Origin: Pseudorhodoferax sp. Leaf267
GTDB lineage: Bacteria; Pseudomonadota; Gammaproteobacteria; Burkholderiales; Burkholderiaceae_C
DNA length: 64,000 bases
Assembly: GCF_001422405.1 (NCBI RefSeq)
Contig: NZ_LMMV01000027.1
Location: forward strand, 209,513 to 273,512
Reading direction: 5' to 3'
In this document: positions 45,584-54,422 of the stretch, in pieces
Numbering within the stretch: position 1 is the stretch's first letter
Layout: each line of letters starts with the position of its first letter
Position numbers and translations under genes: made by a program
Notes under the pieces: model-generated
The model's input: the letters and a program-made list of their open reading frames with translations, nothing else
Database searches by the model: none
What the model was told of the DNA's origin: nothing

Positions 45584-46798
45584 ATGCCCATCACCCGCCG
45601 CACCCTGGCCCTCGCCTCGACCGCCCTGGCCACCACCCTGCTCGCCCCCACCGCCTTCGCCCAGAAGAAATACGACCCCGGCGCCAGCGACACCGAGATC
45701 CTGCTCGGCATGCCGATGCCGCTGTCGGGCCCCGTGTCGGGCTACTCCATCATCGGCAAGGTGGCCGAGGCCTACTTCAAGAAGATCAACGAAGCCGGCG
45801 GCATCAACGGCCGCAAGATCAAGGTGCTGGTCTACGACGACCAGTACTCCCCACCCAAGACGGTGGAGGTGGCGCGCCGCATGGTCGAGCAGGACGAGAT
45901 CCTGGCCTGGTTCAGCAGCCTGGGCACGGCCAGCAACATGGCGGTGCAGCGCTACATGAACGCCAAGAAGGTGCCGCAGCTGCTGCTGCAAAGCGGCGCC
46001 AGCCAATTCGACGACGCGCAGAAGTACCCGTGGACCACGCCCATGCTGGGCAGCTACAAGGGCGAAGGCAAGGTGTTCGCGCGCCACATCGTGGCGAACA
46101 AGCCCGGCGCCAAGATCGCCGTGCTGACGCAGAACGACGACCTGGGCCGCGAGATCCTGAGCGGGCTCAAGGACGGGCTGGCCGGCAAGAGCGCCAGCAT
46201 CGTCGCGCAGGCCACGTTCGAGGTGACGGACCCGACGGTCGATTCGCAGATCGTGCAGCTCAAGGCCAGCGGCGCCGACGTGCTGGTGCTGGCCTCGACC
46301 GCGCGCACCACGGCGCAGGCGCTGCGCAAGGCGGCCGAGATCGGCTGGAGCCCCGAGCGCTACGTGAACATCGCCGGCGCCTCCGTCAAGATGGCCATGG
46401 AGCCGGCCGGCGCCGACAAGGCCAAGGGCGCGATCACGCTGGCCTACTACAAGGACCCGGGCTCGAAGCGCTGGGACGAAGACCCGGAGATGAAGGCCTA
46501 CAAGGAGCTGCTGAAGACCTACGCGCCCGGCGTGGACCCGTACAACAGCTCGGGCGTCACGGGCTACGTGGCCGCGCAGCTCATGGCGCATGTGCTGCGC
46601 GAGTGCGGCGACCAGCTCACACGCGACAACATCCGCCGCATCGCGAGCAACATGAAGAATCCCAAAGTGGACCTGCTGCTGCCGGGCGTGACGATCTCCA
46701 ACAGCCCGGCCGACCTGCACGCCGTGGCAGCGATGCAGCCGGTGCGGTACAACGGGGTGGACATGGAGCCGATCGGGCCGGTGGAGAGCTTGAAGTAA
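45584..46798 (+). CDS. Branched-chain amino acid-type ABC transporter substrate-binding protein
   Basis: A 404-aa periplasmic binding protein of the LivK/leucine-binding type. A Sec signal peptide with RRTLALASTALATT ends near TAFAQ. The mature start DTEILLGMPMPLSGP and the core AEAYFKKINEAGGINGRKI, LTQNDDLGREI and LASTARTTAQALRKAAEIG are typical. GGAGACGACC precedes the ATG. No permease or ATPase genes adjoin, so it may be an orphan or serve a transporter elsewhere. Confidence 0.9.
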   Translation: MPITRRTLALASTALATTLLAPTAFAQKKYDPGASDTEILLGMPMPLSGPVSGYSIIGKVAEAYFKKINEAGGINGRKIKVLVYDDQYSPPKTVEVARRMVEQDEILAWFSSLGTASNMAVQRYMNAKKVPQLLLQSGASQFDDAQKYPWTTPMLGSYKGEGKVFARHIVANKPGAKIAVLTQNDDLGREILSGLKDGLAGKSASIVAQATFEVTDPTVDSQIVQLKASGADVLVLASTARTTAQALRKAAEIGWSPERYVNIAGASVKMAMEPAGADKAKGAITLAYYKDPGSKRWDEDPEMKAYKELLKTYAPGVDPYNSSGVTGYVAAQLMAHVLRECGDQLTRDNIRRIASNMKNPKVDLLLPGVTISNSPADLHAVAAMQPVRYNGVDMEPIGPVESLK

Positions 46799-46913
46799 GA
46801 CCTCAGGCTTATCGCAGTCAAGGTCTATGCCGCCGATCCATTTCCGGTTGTTCCTGGGCTGCCCGCGTCAAGCGCGCTGTCCCCCTGCGGCGCTTGAACC
46901 ACCACCCACGTAG

Positions 46914-47147
46914 CCCGGCCTGGGGTGCCCGCCGTGGCCAGCCTGTGGCCGCGCCGAGGAGCGCAGGACTGCGAGCGGCGGCGCAGCACGCCTCGTTGAC
47001 TGACTCATTGCACCTGTGCGAGCTGAACGAACGAAGTGAGTGGTGCGAGTCGTGCAATGCGCCCGCGGGCCGAGCACCGCAGGCTGCCTGAGCCCCTGGG
47101 CGAGGGACGCGTCCACCGGGCGGCTGCGGCGGGCACCCCAGGCCGGG
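46914..47147. repeat. Large imperfect palindromic intergenic repeat
   Basis: A perfect 21-bp inverted repeat (46914-46934 with 47127-47147) encloses about 190 bp. A smaller inverted pair, CATTGCAC and GTGCAATG, lies within, near the centre. The flanks carry CCCCCTGC-type runs. No gene is encoded. The whole 389-bp gap between the binding protein and the SBF transporter appears to be made of this structured DNA. It may be a dispersed family-specific element. Confidence 0.55.
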
Positions 47148-47187
47148 CGGCACCAGCGCACCCCCTGCAACAGCAAAGAGCTGGGCC

Positions 47188-48198
47188 TCAAGCCTTGGTG
47201 CCGACAGCACCCGCGACGGTTGCGTCAAGCACAGGCACCACCCGCCGCGCATACCGCGCCGCCAGCACCCCGCACACCATCAGCTGCAACTGGTGGAACA
47301 GCATCAGCGGCAGCACGATGGCGCCCGCCACGTTGGCCGCGAACAGCACGTTGGCCATGGGCACGCCGCTGACCAGGCTCTTCTTGGAGCCGCAGAAGAC
47401 GATGGTGATCTCGTCCTCCTTCGAAAAGCCCATGCGCCGCGCGCCCCAGGTGGTGAGCGTGAGCACCAGTGCCAGCAGCACCGCGCACACCAGCAGCAGG
47501 CCGGCCAGCGCGCCGGGCGGCACCGTCGACCACAGACCGTCGATGACGGCGTGGCTGAAGGCGGCGTAGACCACGAGCAGGATGGAGCTCTGGTCCACCA
47601 CCTTCATGACGGCGGCGCGGCGCTGCAAAAAGCCGGCGATCAGCGGCCGCATCAGGTGGCCGACCACGAAGGGCAGCAGCAGCTGCAAGCCGATGCGCCC
47701 GACGGCCTGCAGCGGATCACCCATGGCCGCGCTCTGGCCCAGCAGCAGCCCTACCAGCAGCGGCGTGAACACCACGCCCAGCAGCGTGGACGCCGAGGCG
47801 CTGCACACGGCCGCCGGGATGTTGCCGCGTGCCATCGACACGAAGGCGATGGCCGACTGCACCGTGGCCGGCAGCGCGCACAGGTACAGGATGCCGACGT
47901 ACAGCTCGCGCGTGACCAGCGGCTCCAGCACCGGCCGCAGCGCCCAGCCCAGCAGCGGGAACAAAAGAAAGGTGCTGGCCACCACCACGAGGTGCAGCCG
48001 CCAGTGCCCGATGCCGGCCACGATGGCCTGGCGCGACAGCTTGGCGCCGTGCAGGAAGAACAGCAGGCTCACAGCCACGGTGGTCGCCACCTCCAGCCCC
48101 TGGGCGAAGCGGCCCGAGGCCGGCAGCAGGCTGGCCAGGACGACGGTGGCCACCAGGTACAGCGTGAAGTTGTCGGGCAAAAAGCGGGAACGGGCCAT
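47188..48198 (-). CDS. SBF-family bile acid:sodium symporter-like transporter
   Basis: A 336-aa membrane protein with nine to ten hydrophobic segments, matching the SBF-like (SLC10A7/YfeH) group. Marks are LFFLHGAKLSRQAIVAG, LCALPATVQSAIAFVSMARGN, FTPLLVGLLLG and FCGSKKSLVSGVPMAN. It should couple solute uptake to sodium, but the solute is unknown. ATG at 48198 precedes the first hydrophobic segment; an upstream in-frame ATG at 48240 is the alternative. Divergent from a LysR gene. Confidence 0.87.
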   Translation of the reverse strand: MARSRFLPDNFTLYLVATVVLASLLPASGRFAQGLEVATTVAVSLLFFLHGAKLSRQAIVAGIGHWRLHLVVVASTFLLFPLLGWALRPVLEPLVTRELYVGILYLCALPATVQSAIAFVSMARGNIPAAVCSASASTLLGVVFTPLLVGLLLGQSAAMGDPLQAVGRIGLQLLLPFVVGHLMRPLIAGFLQRRAAVMKVVDQSSILLVVYAAFSHAVIDGLWSTVPPGALAGLLLVCAVLLALVLTLTTWGARRMGFSKEDEITIVFCGSKKSLVSGVPMANVLFAANVAGAIVLPLMLFHQLQLMVCGVLAARYARRVVPVLDATVAGAVGTKA

Positions 48199-48283
48199 GG
48201 TGCGAAACGCGCGCGGCGCATGTGGGGGCAATGGCCGCAATTGGACCGCGCCGCGCGCCCCAAGGGAAATGGATTGATCTGAT

Positions 48284-48296
48284 GAATCTATGATTC
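48284..48296. promoter_or_regulatory. Inverted repeat in the SBF/LysR divergent promoter
   Basis: GAATC-TAT-GATTC is a perfect 5-bp inverted repeat just upstream of the LysR start at 48303. Nearby GATTGATCTGATGAATC adds further symmetry. The region is AT-rich against its surroundings and could bind the LysR protein. Confidence 0.4.
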
Positions 48297-48302
48297 GGCC
48301 GC

Positions 48303-49196
48303 ATGAATGTGAGCCTGCGTCAATTGCGCGTGTTCCAGGCCGTGGCCGCGCACCAGAACTTCACGCGCGCCGGCGCGCAGGTGGGCCTGACCCAGCCCGC
48401 CGTGAGCCGCTGCGTGACGGAGCTGGAGCAGCAGCTGGGCCTGAAGCTGCTGGACCGCACCACGCGCGAGGTGGCGCTCACGGACGCCGGCCGCAGCCTG
48501 GCCGTGCGGCTGGCGCGCGTGCTGGACGAGCTGGACACCGTGCTGCTGGACGTGGCCGGCCTGGCCACGCAGCGCCACGGCCGCGTGCGCGTGGCCAGCA
48601 GCCCCACGCTGTCGGCCAACCTGCTGCCCGCCTGCATCGCGCGCTGCCGCGAGGAACACCCGGGGCTCGAGCTGGTGCTGCTGGACCGCATGCAGCACGA
48701 CGCGCTGGCCAGCGTGCTGTCGGGCGAGGTGGACTTCGGCGTGGTGATCGACCCTGCCCAACGCGATGAGCTGCACACCGAGGCCATCCTGTCCGAGCCC
48801 TTCTGCCTCGTCTGCCCGCCCACGCACCGGCTGGCCAGGCGCCGCAACGTGCGCTGGACCGAGCTGGCCGGCGAGCCGCTGGTGCTGCTGGACCATGCCT
48901 CAGGCAGCCGGCGGCTGATCGACGAGGCGCTGCGCGACCAGGGCGTGCAGGCGCCCGTGGCGCAGGAGGTCGGGCATGTCACCACCATCTTCCGCATGCT
49001 GGACGCGGGGCTGGGCATCTCCATCGTGCCCACGCTGGCCTTGCCGCCGGCCGGTCTGCAGGGGCTGGTGGTGCGGCCGCTGGTGCCCAAGGTAGAGCGC
49101 AGCATCGTGCTGGTGCGGCGCGCGAACCGTGGGCTGGGGCCGGTGGCGGAGGTGGCGTGGGGGTTGGTGCGGGACGTGGCTTCGGAGCGCGCCTGA
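48303..49196 (+). CDS. LysR-family transcriptional regulator
   Basis: A 297-aa LysR regulator. The HTH is in SLRQLRVFQAVAAHQNFTRA and VGLTQPAVSRCVTELEQQLG (about 4-42), with the effector domain after. It resembles the CysB/GltC-like subgroup by start alone; the inducer is unknown. Divergent from the SBF transporter gene, the probable target. Confidence 0.87.
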   Translation: MNVSLRQLRVFQAVAAHQNFTRAGAQVGLTQPAVSRCVTELEQQLGLKLLDRTTREVALTDAGRSLAVRLARVLDELDTVLLDVAGLATQRHGRVRVASSPTLSANLLPACIARCREEHPGLELVLLDRMQHDALASVLSGEVDFGVVIDPAQRDELHTEAILSEPFCLVCPPTHRLARRRNVRWTELAGEPLVLLDHASGSRRLIDEALRDQGVQAPVAQEVGHVTTIFRMLDAGLGISIVPTLALPPAGLQGLVVRPLVPKVERSIVLVRRANRGLGPVAEVAWGLVRDVASERA

Positions 49197-49284
49197 GCTG
49201 CGCCATGCACCACGGCAACGCGGCGTCACCGTGGGCAGAGGGCTGACGTGTCAGGCGCCTGCCAGTGCGGCATTCACGCCGTGG

Positions 49285-50205
49285 TCACACCGGGTCCCAC
49301 GTGAACACATCCCCCGACCGGTCCAGCCCAAAGTAGTCCGCCTTCATCGACGGCAGCGCATGGCTCAGCACCGACTCCGGCGTCCAGCCTTCCGAGCGGT
49401 GCACCGACCGGATCGGCCGCGGCTGGCTGATCAAAAAGATCTCGTTGTTGCGCACCGCGAAGATCTGGCCGTTCGTCTCCTGCGCCTTGTCGCTGCACAG
49501 CGCCACGGCCAGCGGCGCGATCTTGGCGGGCGTCATCTGCTTGATGCGTTCCACGCGGGCCTTCTCGGCGTCGGTCTCGGTCGGGATGGAGCCGATCATG
49601 CGGCTCCACGCGAAGGGCGCGATGCAGTTGCTGCGCACGTTGAACTTCTGCATGTCCAGCGCGATGGACTTGGACAGCGCGGCGATGCCGAGCTTGGCCG
49701 CCGCGTAGTTGGCCTGGCCGAAGTTGCCGATCAGGCCGGAGGTGCTGGTCATGTGCACGAACACGCCGCTGTTCTGCTCCTTGAAGTGCGTGGCGGCGGC
49801 GCGGCTCACGTAGTAGCCGCCGTACAGGTGGACCTTGATGACGGCGTCCCATTCGTCGTCGCTCATCTTGTGGAAGAAGCGGTCGCGCAGGATGCCGGCG
49901 TTGTTCACCACGCCGTCGATGCGGCCGAAGCTGTCGAGTGCCGTGGTGACGATGCGGCCCGCGCCGCGCGCGTCCGACACGCTGTCGGTGTTGGCCGCGG
50001 CCTCGCCGCCCAGGGCCTTGATCTCATCGACGACCTTTTGCGCGGGGCCGGCGTCGTTGCCCTCGCCGCTGACGGACGCGCCGATGTCGTTGACGACGAC
50101 GCGCGCGCCGGCCTTGGCCATGGCCAGCGCGATGTCGCGGCCGATGCCGCCACCGGCACCGGTGACGACCATGACCTTGCCGGCCAGCAATGCAGATTCA
50201 CTCAT
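49285..50205 (-). CDS. SDR family oxidoreductase (HSD17B4-like dehydrogenase)
   Basis: A 306-aa SDR. The cofactor loop is VTGAGGGIGRDIA, followed by NNAGILRDRFFHKMSDDEWD, the catalytic Ser region and NYAAAKLGIAALSK. The NAGILRDR block is typical of the multifunctional-enzyme-type 3-hydroxyacyl-CoA dehydrogenases of peroxisomal beta-oxidation. It is the last gene of a leftward five-gene operon with DUF35, thiolase-like, acyl-CoA dehydrogenase and MmgE/PrpD genes. 3-Hydroxyacyl-CoA oxidation is the likely role. Confidence 0.88.
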   Translation of the reverse strand: MSESALLAGKVMVVTGAGGGIGRDIALAMAKAGARVVVNDIGASVSGEGNDAGPAQKVVDEIKALGGEAAANTDSVSDARGAGRIVTTALDSFGRIDGVVNNAGILRDRFFHKMSDDEWDAVIKVHLYGGYYVSRAAATHFKEQNSGVFVHMTSTSGLIGNFGQANYAAAKLGIAALSKSIALDMQKFNVRSNCIAPFAWSRMIGSIPTETDAEKARVERIKQMTPAKIAPLAVALCSDKAQETNGQIFAVRNNEIFLISQPRPIRSVHRSEGWTPESVLSHALPSMKADYFGLDRSGDVFTWDPV

Positions 50206-50235
50206 GTGTGTGCTCCTTCGTTGTGATTCAGAAAT

Positions 50236-51591
50236 TCAGCGCAGCAGCGCTTCGACGCGCGGCCATTCGGCCAGGCGCCAGACGCGCTCGGACAGCGCGC
50301 GCATCTCGTCGGCGCTGGCGCCGTTCGCATAGGCCGCCAGCTGCAGCGCCTTGGCCTCGATCTCGGGGCGGCTCAGCGTGTTGCCGGGGTCGCCCTTGGG
50401 CTCGTCGACGCGGCCCTGCAGCGTGCGCCCATCGGTGGTGAGCACGGTGACCTTGCCGATCCAGCGCTGCGGGTAGGCACCGTCCACCTCGGCGTCCAGC
50501 ACCATCGTCACCTTGTCGCGCAGCGCGACCACGTCGGCGCTCCGGTAGTGGCCGTCGAACTCGGCCAGGCCCGCGCGGTCGAACGCGCCGATCAGGCCCA
50601 GCACGGTGCCCATGGAGAACTTGCTCTGGTGCACGGTGCGCGGGTCGGTCACGGGGCCCAGCACGTCGATGGCGCCCTGGTGCACGTGCGTGGTCACCTG
50701 GGCGATGTCGGCAATCTTGAGGCCATGCGTGCGGATGACCTGCTGCAGCGCGTCGGCGGCCGGGTGGGTGTGGCGGCACGAGGCGTGGAACTTGAACGAG
50801 GTCTCGGCCAGCGTCCAGCGTGTGTAGAGGCCATCGGTGAGCTTGGCGGGGTTGGCGTCGGTGGACATGCCGGCCGCCATGCCCTGCGGGCCTTCGAGGA
50901 TGCGGCTGGCGCCCGTGAAACCGTCCTGGGCGAGGTAGGCCGCCAGCAGGCCGTCGGACGCGGCCTTGGCCGTGTGCAGCTGCTTGCTGTCGGCCGCGTC
51001 GCGCAAAAATTCCCACAGGCCCGCGGCCTGCGTGCCGGCCGAGCCGAAGGCGTGCAGCATCTGCGCGGCGTCCAGGCCCAGCAGACGGCCCACGGTGGCC
51101 GCGGCGGCCACGGTGCCGGCCGTGGCCGTGGTGTGGAAGATGCGGTAGTGCGAGCGGCCCAGGAACTCGCCGACGCGGATGCCGACCTCGTAGCCGACGA
51201 CGGAGGCCACGAGCAAGTCCTTGCCTGAGGCGCCGATGGCCTGCGCCACGGCCAGCGCGGGCGGGAACACCACGGCCGCGGGGTGGAACACCGAGCCGTT
51301 GTGCACGTCGTCCTGTTCGGCGTAGTGCGAGGCCGCGGCGTTGACCATGGCGGCGAACAGCGGGCTGCTGCGCGTGCGCGAGATCAGGATCTCGCTTGGG
51401 CCATCGGCCGGCCCCATGGCGCGGGCCACGCTGGCGATGCTCTCGACCGGGCGTGCGCCCTTGCCGGCCAACACCGAGCCGGCCCAGTCCAGGAACAGGT
51501 CTTCGGCGCGACGCAGCACGGGCGCGGGGATGTCGTCGAACCGCAGGCCGGCGGCGAATGCGGCCAGGGCCTTGCTGGGGTGTTCATGCAT
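50236..51591 (-). CDS. MmgE/PrpD family protein
   Basis: A 451-aa MmgE/PrpD-fold protein (2-methylcitrate dehydratase, cis-aconitate decarboxylase and relatives). Marks are DLFLDWAGSVLAGKG near the N-terminus, ASHYAEQDDVHNGSVFHPAAVVFP, VVGYEVGIRVGEFLG and HFSFKFHASCRHTHPAADAL-like SCRHTHPA. The exact reaction is unknown; dehydration or decarboxylation is expected. It sits between the acyl-CoA dehydrogenase and SDR genes in the operon, at gaps of 11 and 30 bp. Confidence 0.87.
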   Translation of the reverse strand: MHEHPSKALAAFAAGLRFDDIPAPVLRRAEDLFLDWAGSVLAGKGARPVESIASVARAMGPADGPSEILISRTRSSPLFAAMVNAAASHYAEQDDVHNGSVFHPAAVVFPPALAVAQAIGASGKDLLVASVVGYEVGIRVGEFLGRSHYRIFHTTATAGTVAAAATVGRLLGLDAAQMLHAFGSAGTQAAGLWEFLRDAADSKQLHTAKAASDGLLAAYLAQDGFTGASRILEGPQGMAAGMSTDANPAKLTDGLYTRWTLAETSFKFHASCRHTHPAADALQQVIRTHGLKIADIAQVTTHVHQGAIDVLGPVTDPRTVHQSKFSMGTVLGLIGAFDRAGLAEFDGHYRSADVVALRDKVTMVLDAEVDGAYPQRWIGKVTVLTTDGRTLQGRVDEPKGDPGNTLSRPEIEAKALQLAAYANGASADEMRALSERVWRLAEWPRVEALLR

Positions 51592-51602
51592 GGCGGGCTT
51601 TC

Positions 51603-52763
51603 TCAGAACGAGCGCGGCAGGCCGAGCACATGCTCGGCGACGAAGGAGAGGATCAGGTTCGTGGAGATAGGCGCGACCTGGTACAGCCGCGTCTCGCGGA
51701 ACTTGCGTTCCACGTCGTATTCGTTGGCGAAGCCGAAGCCGCCGTGGAACTGGATGCAGGCGTTGGCCGCCTCCCAGCTGGCCTTGGCCGCCAGGTACTT
51801 GGCCATGTTGGCCTCGGCGCCGCAGGGCTGGTGCGCGTCGAACAGCGCGCAGGCCTTCCAGCGCATGAGGTTGGCGGCCTCGACCTCGATGTAGCTCTCG
51901 GCAATGGGGAACTGCACGCCTTGGTTCTGGCCGATGGGGCGGCCGAAGACCATGCGTTCCTTGACGTACTTGCTGACCTTGTCGATGAACCAGTAGCCGT
52001 CGCCGATGCACTCGGCGGCAATCAGCGTGCGCTCGGCGTTCAGGCCGTCCAGGATGTACTTGAAGCCCTGGCCTTCCTCGCCGATCAGGTTCTCGGCCGG
52101 GATCTCCAGGTTCTCGAAGAACAGCTCGTTGGTCTCGTGGTTGACCATGTTGGGGATGGGCCGCACGGTGAGGCCGGTCTTCTCGGCCAGGCGCAGGTCG
52201 ACCATGAAGATGGACATGCCCTCGGACTTTTTCTTCACGTCGGCCAGCGGCGTGGTGCGCGCGAGCAGGATCATCCACTCGCTGTGCTGCACGCGGCTGA
52301 TCCAGACCTTCTGGCCGTTGATGACGTAGCGGTCGCCCTTCTTCACCGCGGTGGTCTTGATCTTGGTGGTGTCGGTGCCCGTGGTGGGCTCGGTCACGCC
52401 CATGGACTGCAAGCGCCATTCGCCGGTGGCGATCTTGGGCAGGTACAGCTCTTTCTGCGCCTTGGAGCCGTGGCGCAGCAAGGTATTCATGTTGTACATC
52501 TGGCCGTGGCAGGCGCCGCTGTTGCCGCCCGATCGGTTGATCTCTTCCATGATCACCGAGGCCTCGGCCAGGCCCAGGCCGGAGCCGCCGTACTCGGTGG
52601 GGATCAGCGCGGCCATCCAGCCGGCCTTGGTAAGCGCGTCGACGAAGGCCTCGGGGTAGACGCGCTGCTCGTCGACCTTGCGGTGGTATTCGCCGGGGAA
52701 TTCGGCGCACAGCGCGCGCACGGCGTCGCGGATGTCCTGGTACTGGTCGGGTGCTGGGCTCAT
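51603..52763 (-). CDS. Acyl-CoA dehydrogenase family protein lacking the usual catalytic Glu motif
   Basis: A 386-aa acyl-CoA dehydrogenase. Typical blocks are MGVTEPTTGTDTTKIKTT, INGQKVWISRVQHSEW and QFHGGFGFANEYDVERKFRETRL. At the C-terminus the expected YEGT motif is replaced by LYQVAPISTN, so the common base Glu is absent there; some families carry the base at another site. It is the third gene of the operon, at 7 bp from the thiolase-like gene. Substrate unknown. Confidence 0.88.
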   Translation of the reverse strand: MSPAPDQYQDIRDAVRALCAEFPGEYHRKVDEQRVYPEAFVDALTKAGWMAALIPTEYGGSGLGLAEASVIMEEINRSGGNSGACHGQMYNMNTLLRHGSKAQKELYLPKIATGEWRLQSMGVTEPTTGTDTTKIKTTAVKKGDRYVINGQKVWISRVQHSEWMILLARTTPLADVKKKSEGMSIFMVDLRLAEKTGLTVRPIPNMVNHETNELFFENLEIPAENLIGEEGQGFKYILDGLNAERTLIAAECIGDGYWFIDKVSKYVKERMVFGRPIGQNQGVQFPIAESYIEVEAANLMRWKACALFDAHQPCGAEANMAKYLAAKASWEAANACIQFHGGFGFANEYDVERKFRETRLYQVAPISTNLILSFVAEHVLGLPRSF

Positions 52764-52770
52764 GGGGTTC

Positions 52771-53946
52771 TCACAGGGTTTCGGCCAGGCCGAGGATGGC
52801 GGTGGATTGGCTGGACAGCGTGCCGCCGTTGCCGTGCGCCAGGGCGGTCTTCGCGCCGGCGATCTGGCGTTCGCCGCAATCGCCGCGCAGCTGCCGCACG
52901 CCTTCGATCAACGCGAAGATGCCGTACATGCCGGGGTGCACGCACGACAGGCCGCCGCCGTTGGTGTTGACGGGCAGGCGCCCGCCCGGGGCGATGCCGC
53001 CGTTCTCCACGAACGCGCCGGCCTCGCCCTTCTGGCAAAAGCCCAGGTCCTCCAGGAACAGCAGCACGTTGATGGTGAACGCGTCGTAGAGCTGCACCAC
53101 GTCGATGTCTTTGGGCTGCAGGCCGGCCATCGCGAACGCGGCGGCGCCGGAGTCCTTGGCCGCCGTGACGGTGAGGTCGTGCATGGACGAGATCTGGCGG
53201 TTCCACACGGCCGTGCCGTTGCCCAGCACGTAGACGGGTTGGTGCGGTAGGTCCTTCGCGCGGTCGGCGCGCACCAGCACGTAGGCGCCGCCACCGTCGG
53301 TGACCAGGCAGGAGTCGCGCACCGACAGCGGATCGCTGACCATGCGGGCCTTGAGCACGTCGTCGATGCTGAGCGGCTCGCGCATGAAGGCCTCGGGGTT
53401 CTTCTGCGCCCACTGGCGCGCGGCCACGGCCACCTCGGCCAGCTGGCGGCGCGTGGTGCCGTACTGGTGCATGTGGCGCGACGCGGCCAGCGCGTAGGCC
53501 GACAGCGGCATCATGGGCTCGTAGGGCGCCTCGTAGGGCTGCGGGTCCAGGAACTTGCGGCTGGCCACCACCTCCTTGCGGCCGAAAGTGGCGGTGCGCT
53601 GCGTGCTGCCGTAGCAGACCAGCACGGCGTTGCACTGCCCCGATTCCAGCGCGTGCATGGCCGGCAGCAGGTGCGCGATGAAGCTGGAGCCACCGATCAT
53701 GGTGCTGTCGATGTACATCGGGCGGATGCCCAGGTACTCGACGACCGGCATGGACCACATGGTGGCGCTGGCGCTCGCGGTGCACAGGCCGTCGATGTCG
53801 CGCATCTGGAGGCCCGCATCGGCCACCGCCTGGCGGGCCGAGATGGCCAGCAGTTCCATGTCGGTGTAGCCGGGGGCTTCGCCGCAGCCGAAGGTGGCCA
53901 CGCCGGCAATCGCCGCGCTGCCGCGCAATTTTTTCCAATCGCTCAT
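52771..53946 (-). CDS. Thiolase-like protein (SCP-x/Ltp2 type) without the nucleophilic cysteine
   Basis: A 391-aa thiolase-superfamily protein. C-terminal marks are VVQLYDAFTINVLLFLEDLG, then LPVNTNGGGLSC, VHPGMYG and EGVRQLRG, as in SCP2-type thiolases. The segment where the nucleophile Cys is expected reads IDSTMIGGSSF (about 79-89), with no Cys. It overlaps the DUF35 gene by 4 bp. In actinobacterial steroid degradation, such Cys-less proteins paired with DUF35 act as aldolases; this pair may do the same on an unknown CoA ester. Confidence 0.83.
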   Translation of the reverse strand: MSDWKKLRGSAAIAGVATFGCGEAPGYTDMELLAISARQAVADAGLQMRDIDGLCTASASATMWSMPVVEYLGIRPMYIDSTMIGGSSFIAHLLPAMHALESGQCNAVLVCYGSTQRTATFGRKEVVASRKFLDPQPYEAPYEPMMPLSAYALAASRHMHQYGTTRRQLAEVAVAARQWAQKNPEAFMREPLSIDDVLKARMVSDPLSVRDSCLVTDGGGAYVLVRADRAKDLPHQPVYVLGNGTAVWNRQISSMHDLTVTAAKDSGAAAFAMAGLQPKDIDVVQLYDAFTINVLLFLEDLGFCQKGEAGAFVENGGIAPGGRLPVNTNGGGLSCVHPGMYGIFALIEGVRQLRGDCGERQIAGAKTALAHGNGGTLSSQSTAILGLAETL

Positions 53947-54353
53947 GCGGCGACTCCTTCGTTCACGAGGTCGAACACCACGATGGCCGCCGCGCCTTCG
54001 CGCTGCAGCACGCGCGCCTTGACGCGCTGGCCGATGCGCACGTCCGACGTCGGCACGCCCTCGACGCGGCTCATCAGGCGCACCCCTTCGTCCAGGTCGA
54101 TCAGCGCCACGTTCAGGTCGCCGCCGGCCTCGGGCTTGCGCCGCACGGTGGTCGTCGAATAGACGGTGCCGGTGCCGGCCGGGGCCACGAGTGCCAGCGC
54201 CTCGCTGCCGCAGTGCGGGCACAGTTCGCGCGGGAAGTAGACATGCTGCTGGCAACCGCCGCAGCGCTGGATCAGGAACTGGCCCTGGTTCAGCGCAGCC
54301 TGGTGCCGCGCCGCGATGCCGCCGGCGGCATCGGGGGGAGTCGGGAGGGTCAT
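53943..54353 (-). CDS. DUF35 zinc-ribbon/OB-fold protein
   Basis: A 136-aa DUF35 (Zn-ribbon plus OB-fold) protein. The zinc cysteines are C31, C34 in RCGGCQ and C45, C48 in ELCPHCGS, and the OB part has GTGTVYSTTTVRRKP and RIGQRVKARV. DUF35 proteins partner thiolase-like enzymes. It is the first gene of the leftward operon, overlapping the thiolase-like gene by 4 bp. Start is the ATG at 54353 after a GGAGGG-like stretch; the frame extends to 54767. Confidence 0.87.
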   Translation of the reverse strand: MTLPTPPDAAGGIAARHQAALNQGQFLIQRCGGCQQHVYFPRELCPHCGSEALALVAPAGTGTVYSTTTVRRKPEAGGDLNVALIDLDEGVRLMSRVEGVPTSDVRIGQRVKARVLQREGAAAIVVFDLVNEGVAA

Positions 54354-54422
54354 GGAGGGCTTGTCTCGCTCGGGTCGGAAAGGCTGGAGCATGCCGGCCA
54401 CGCGCGGGGGGCGCCATCGGTA

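Noticed and set aside
49306-49326. A third parS-like sequence (CCCACGTGAACACA)
   Set aside because: It has several mismatches to the parS consensus and lies in the SDR coding end, far from parAB.
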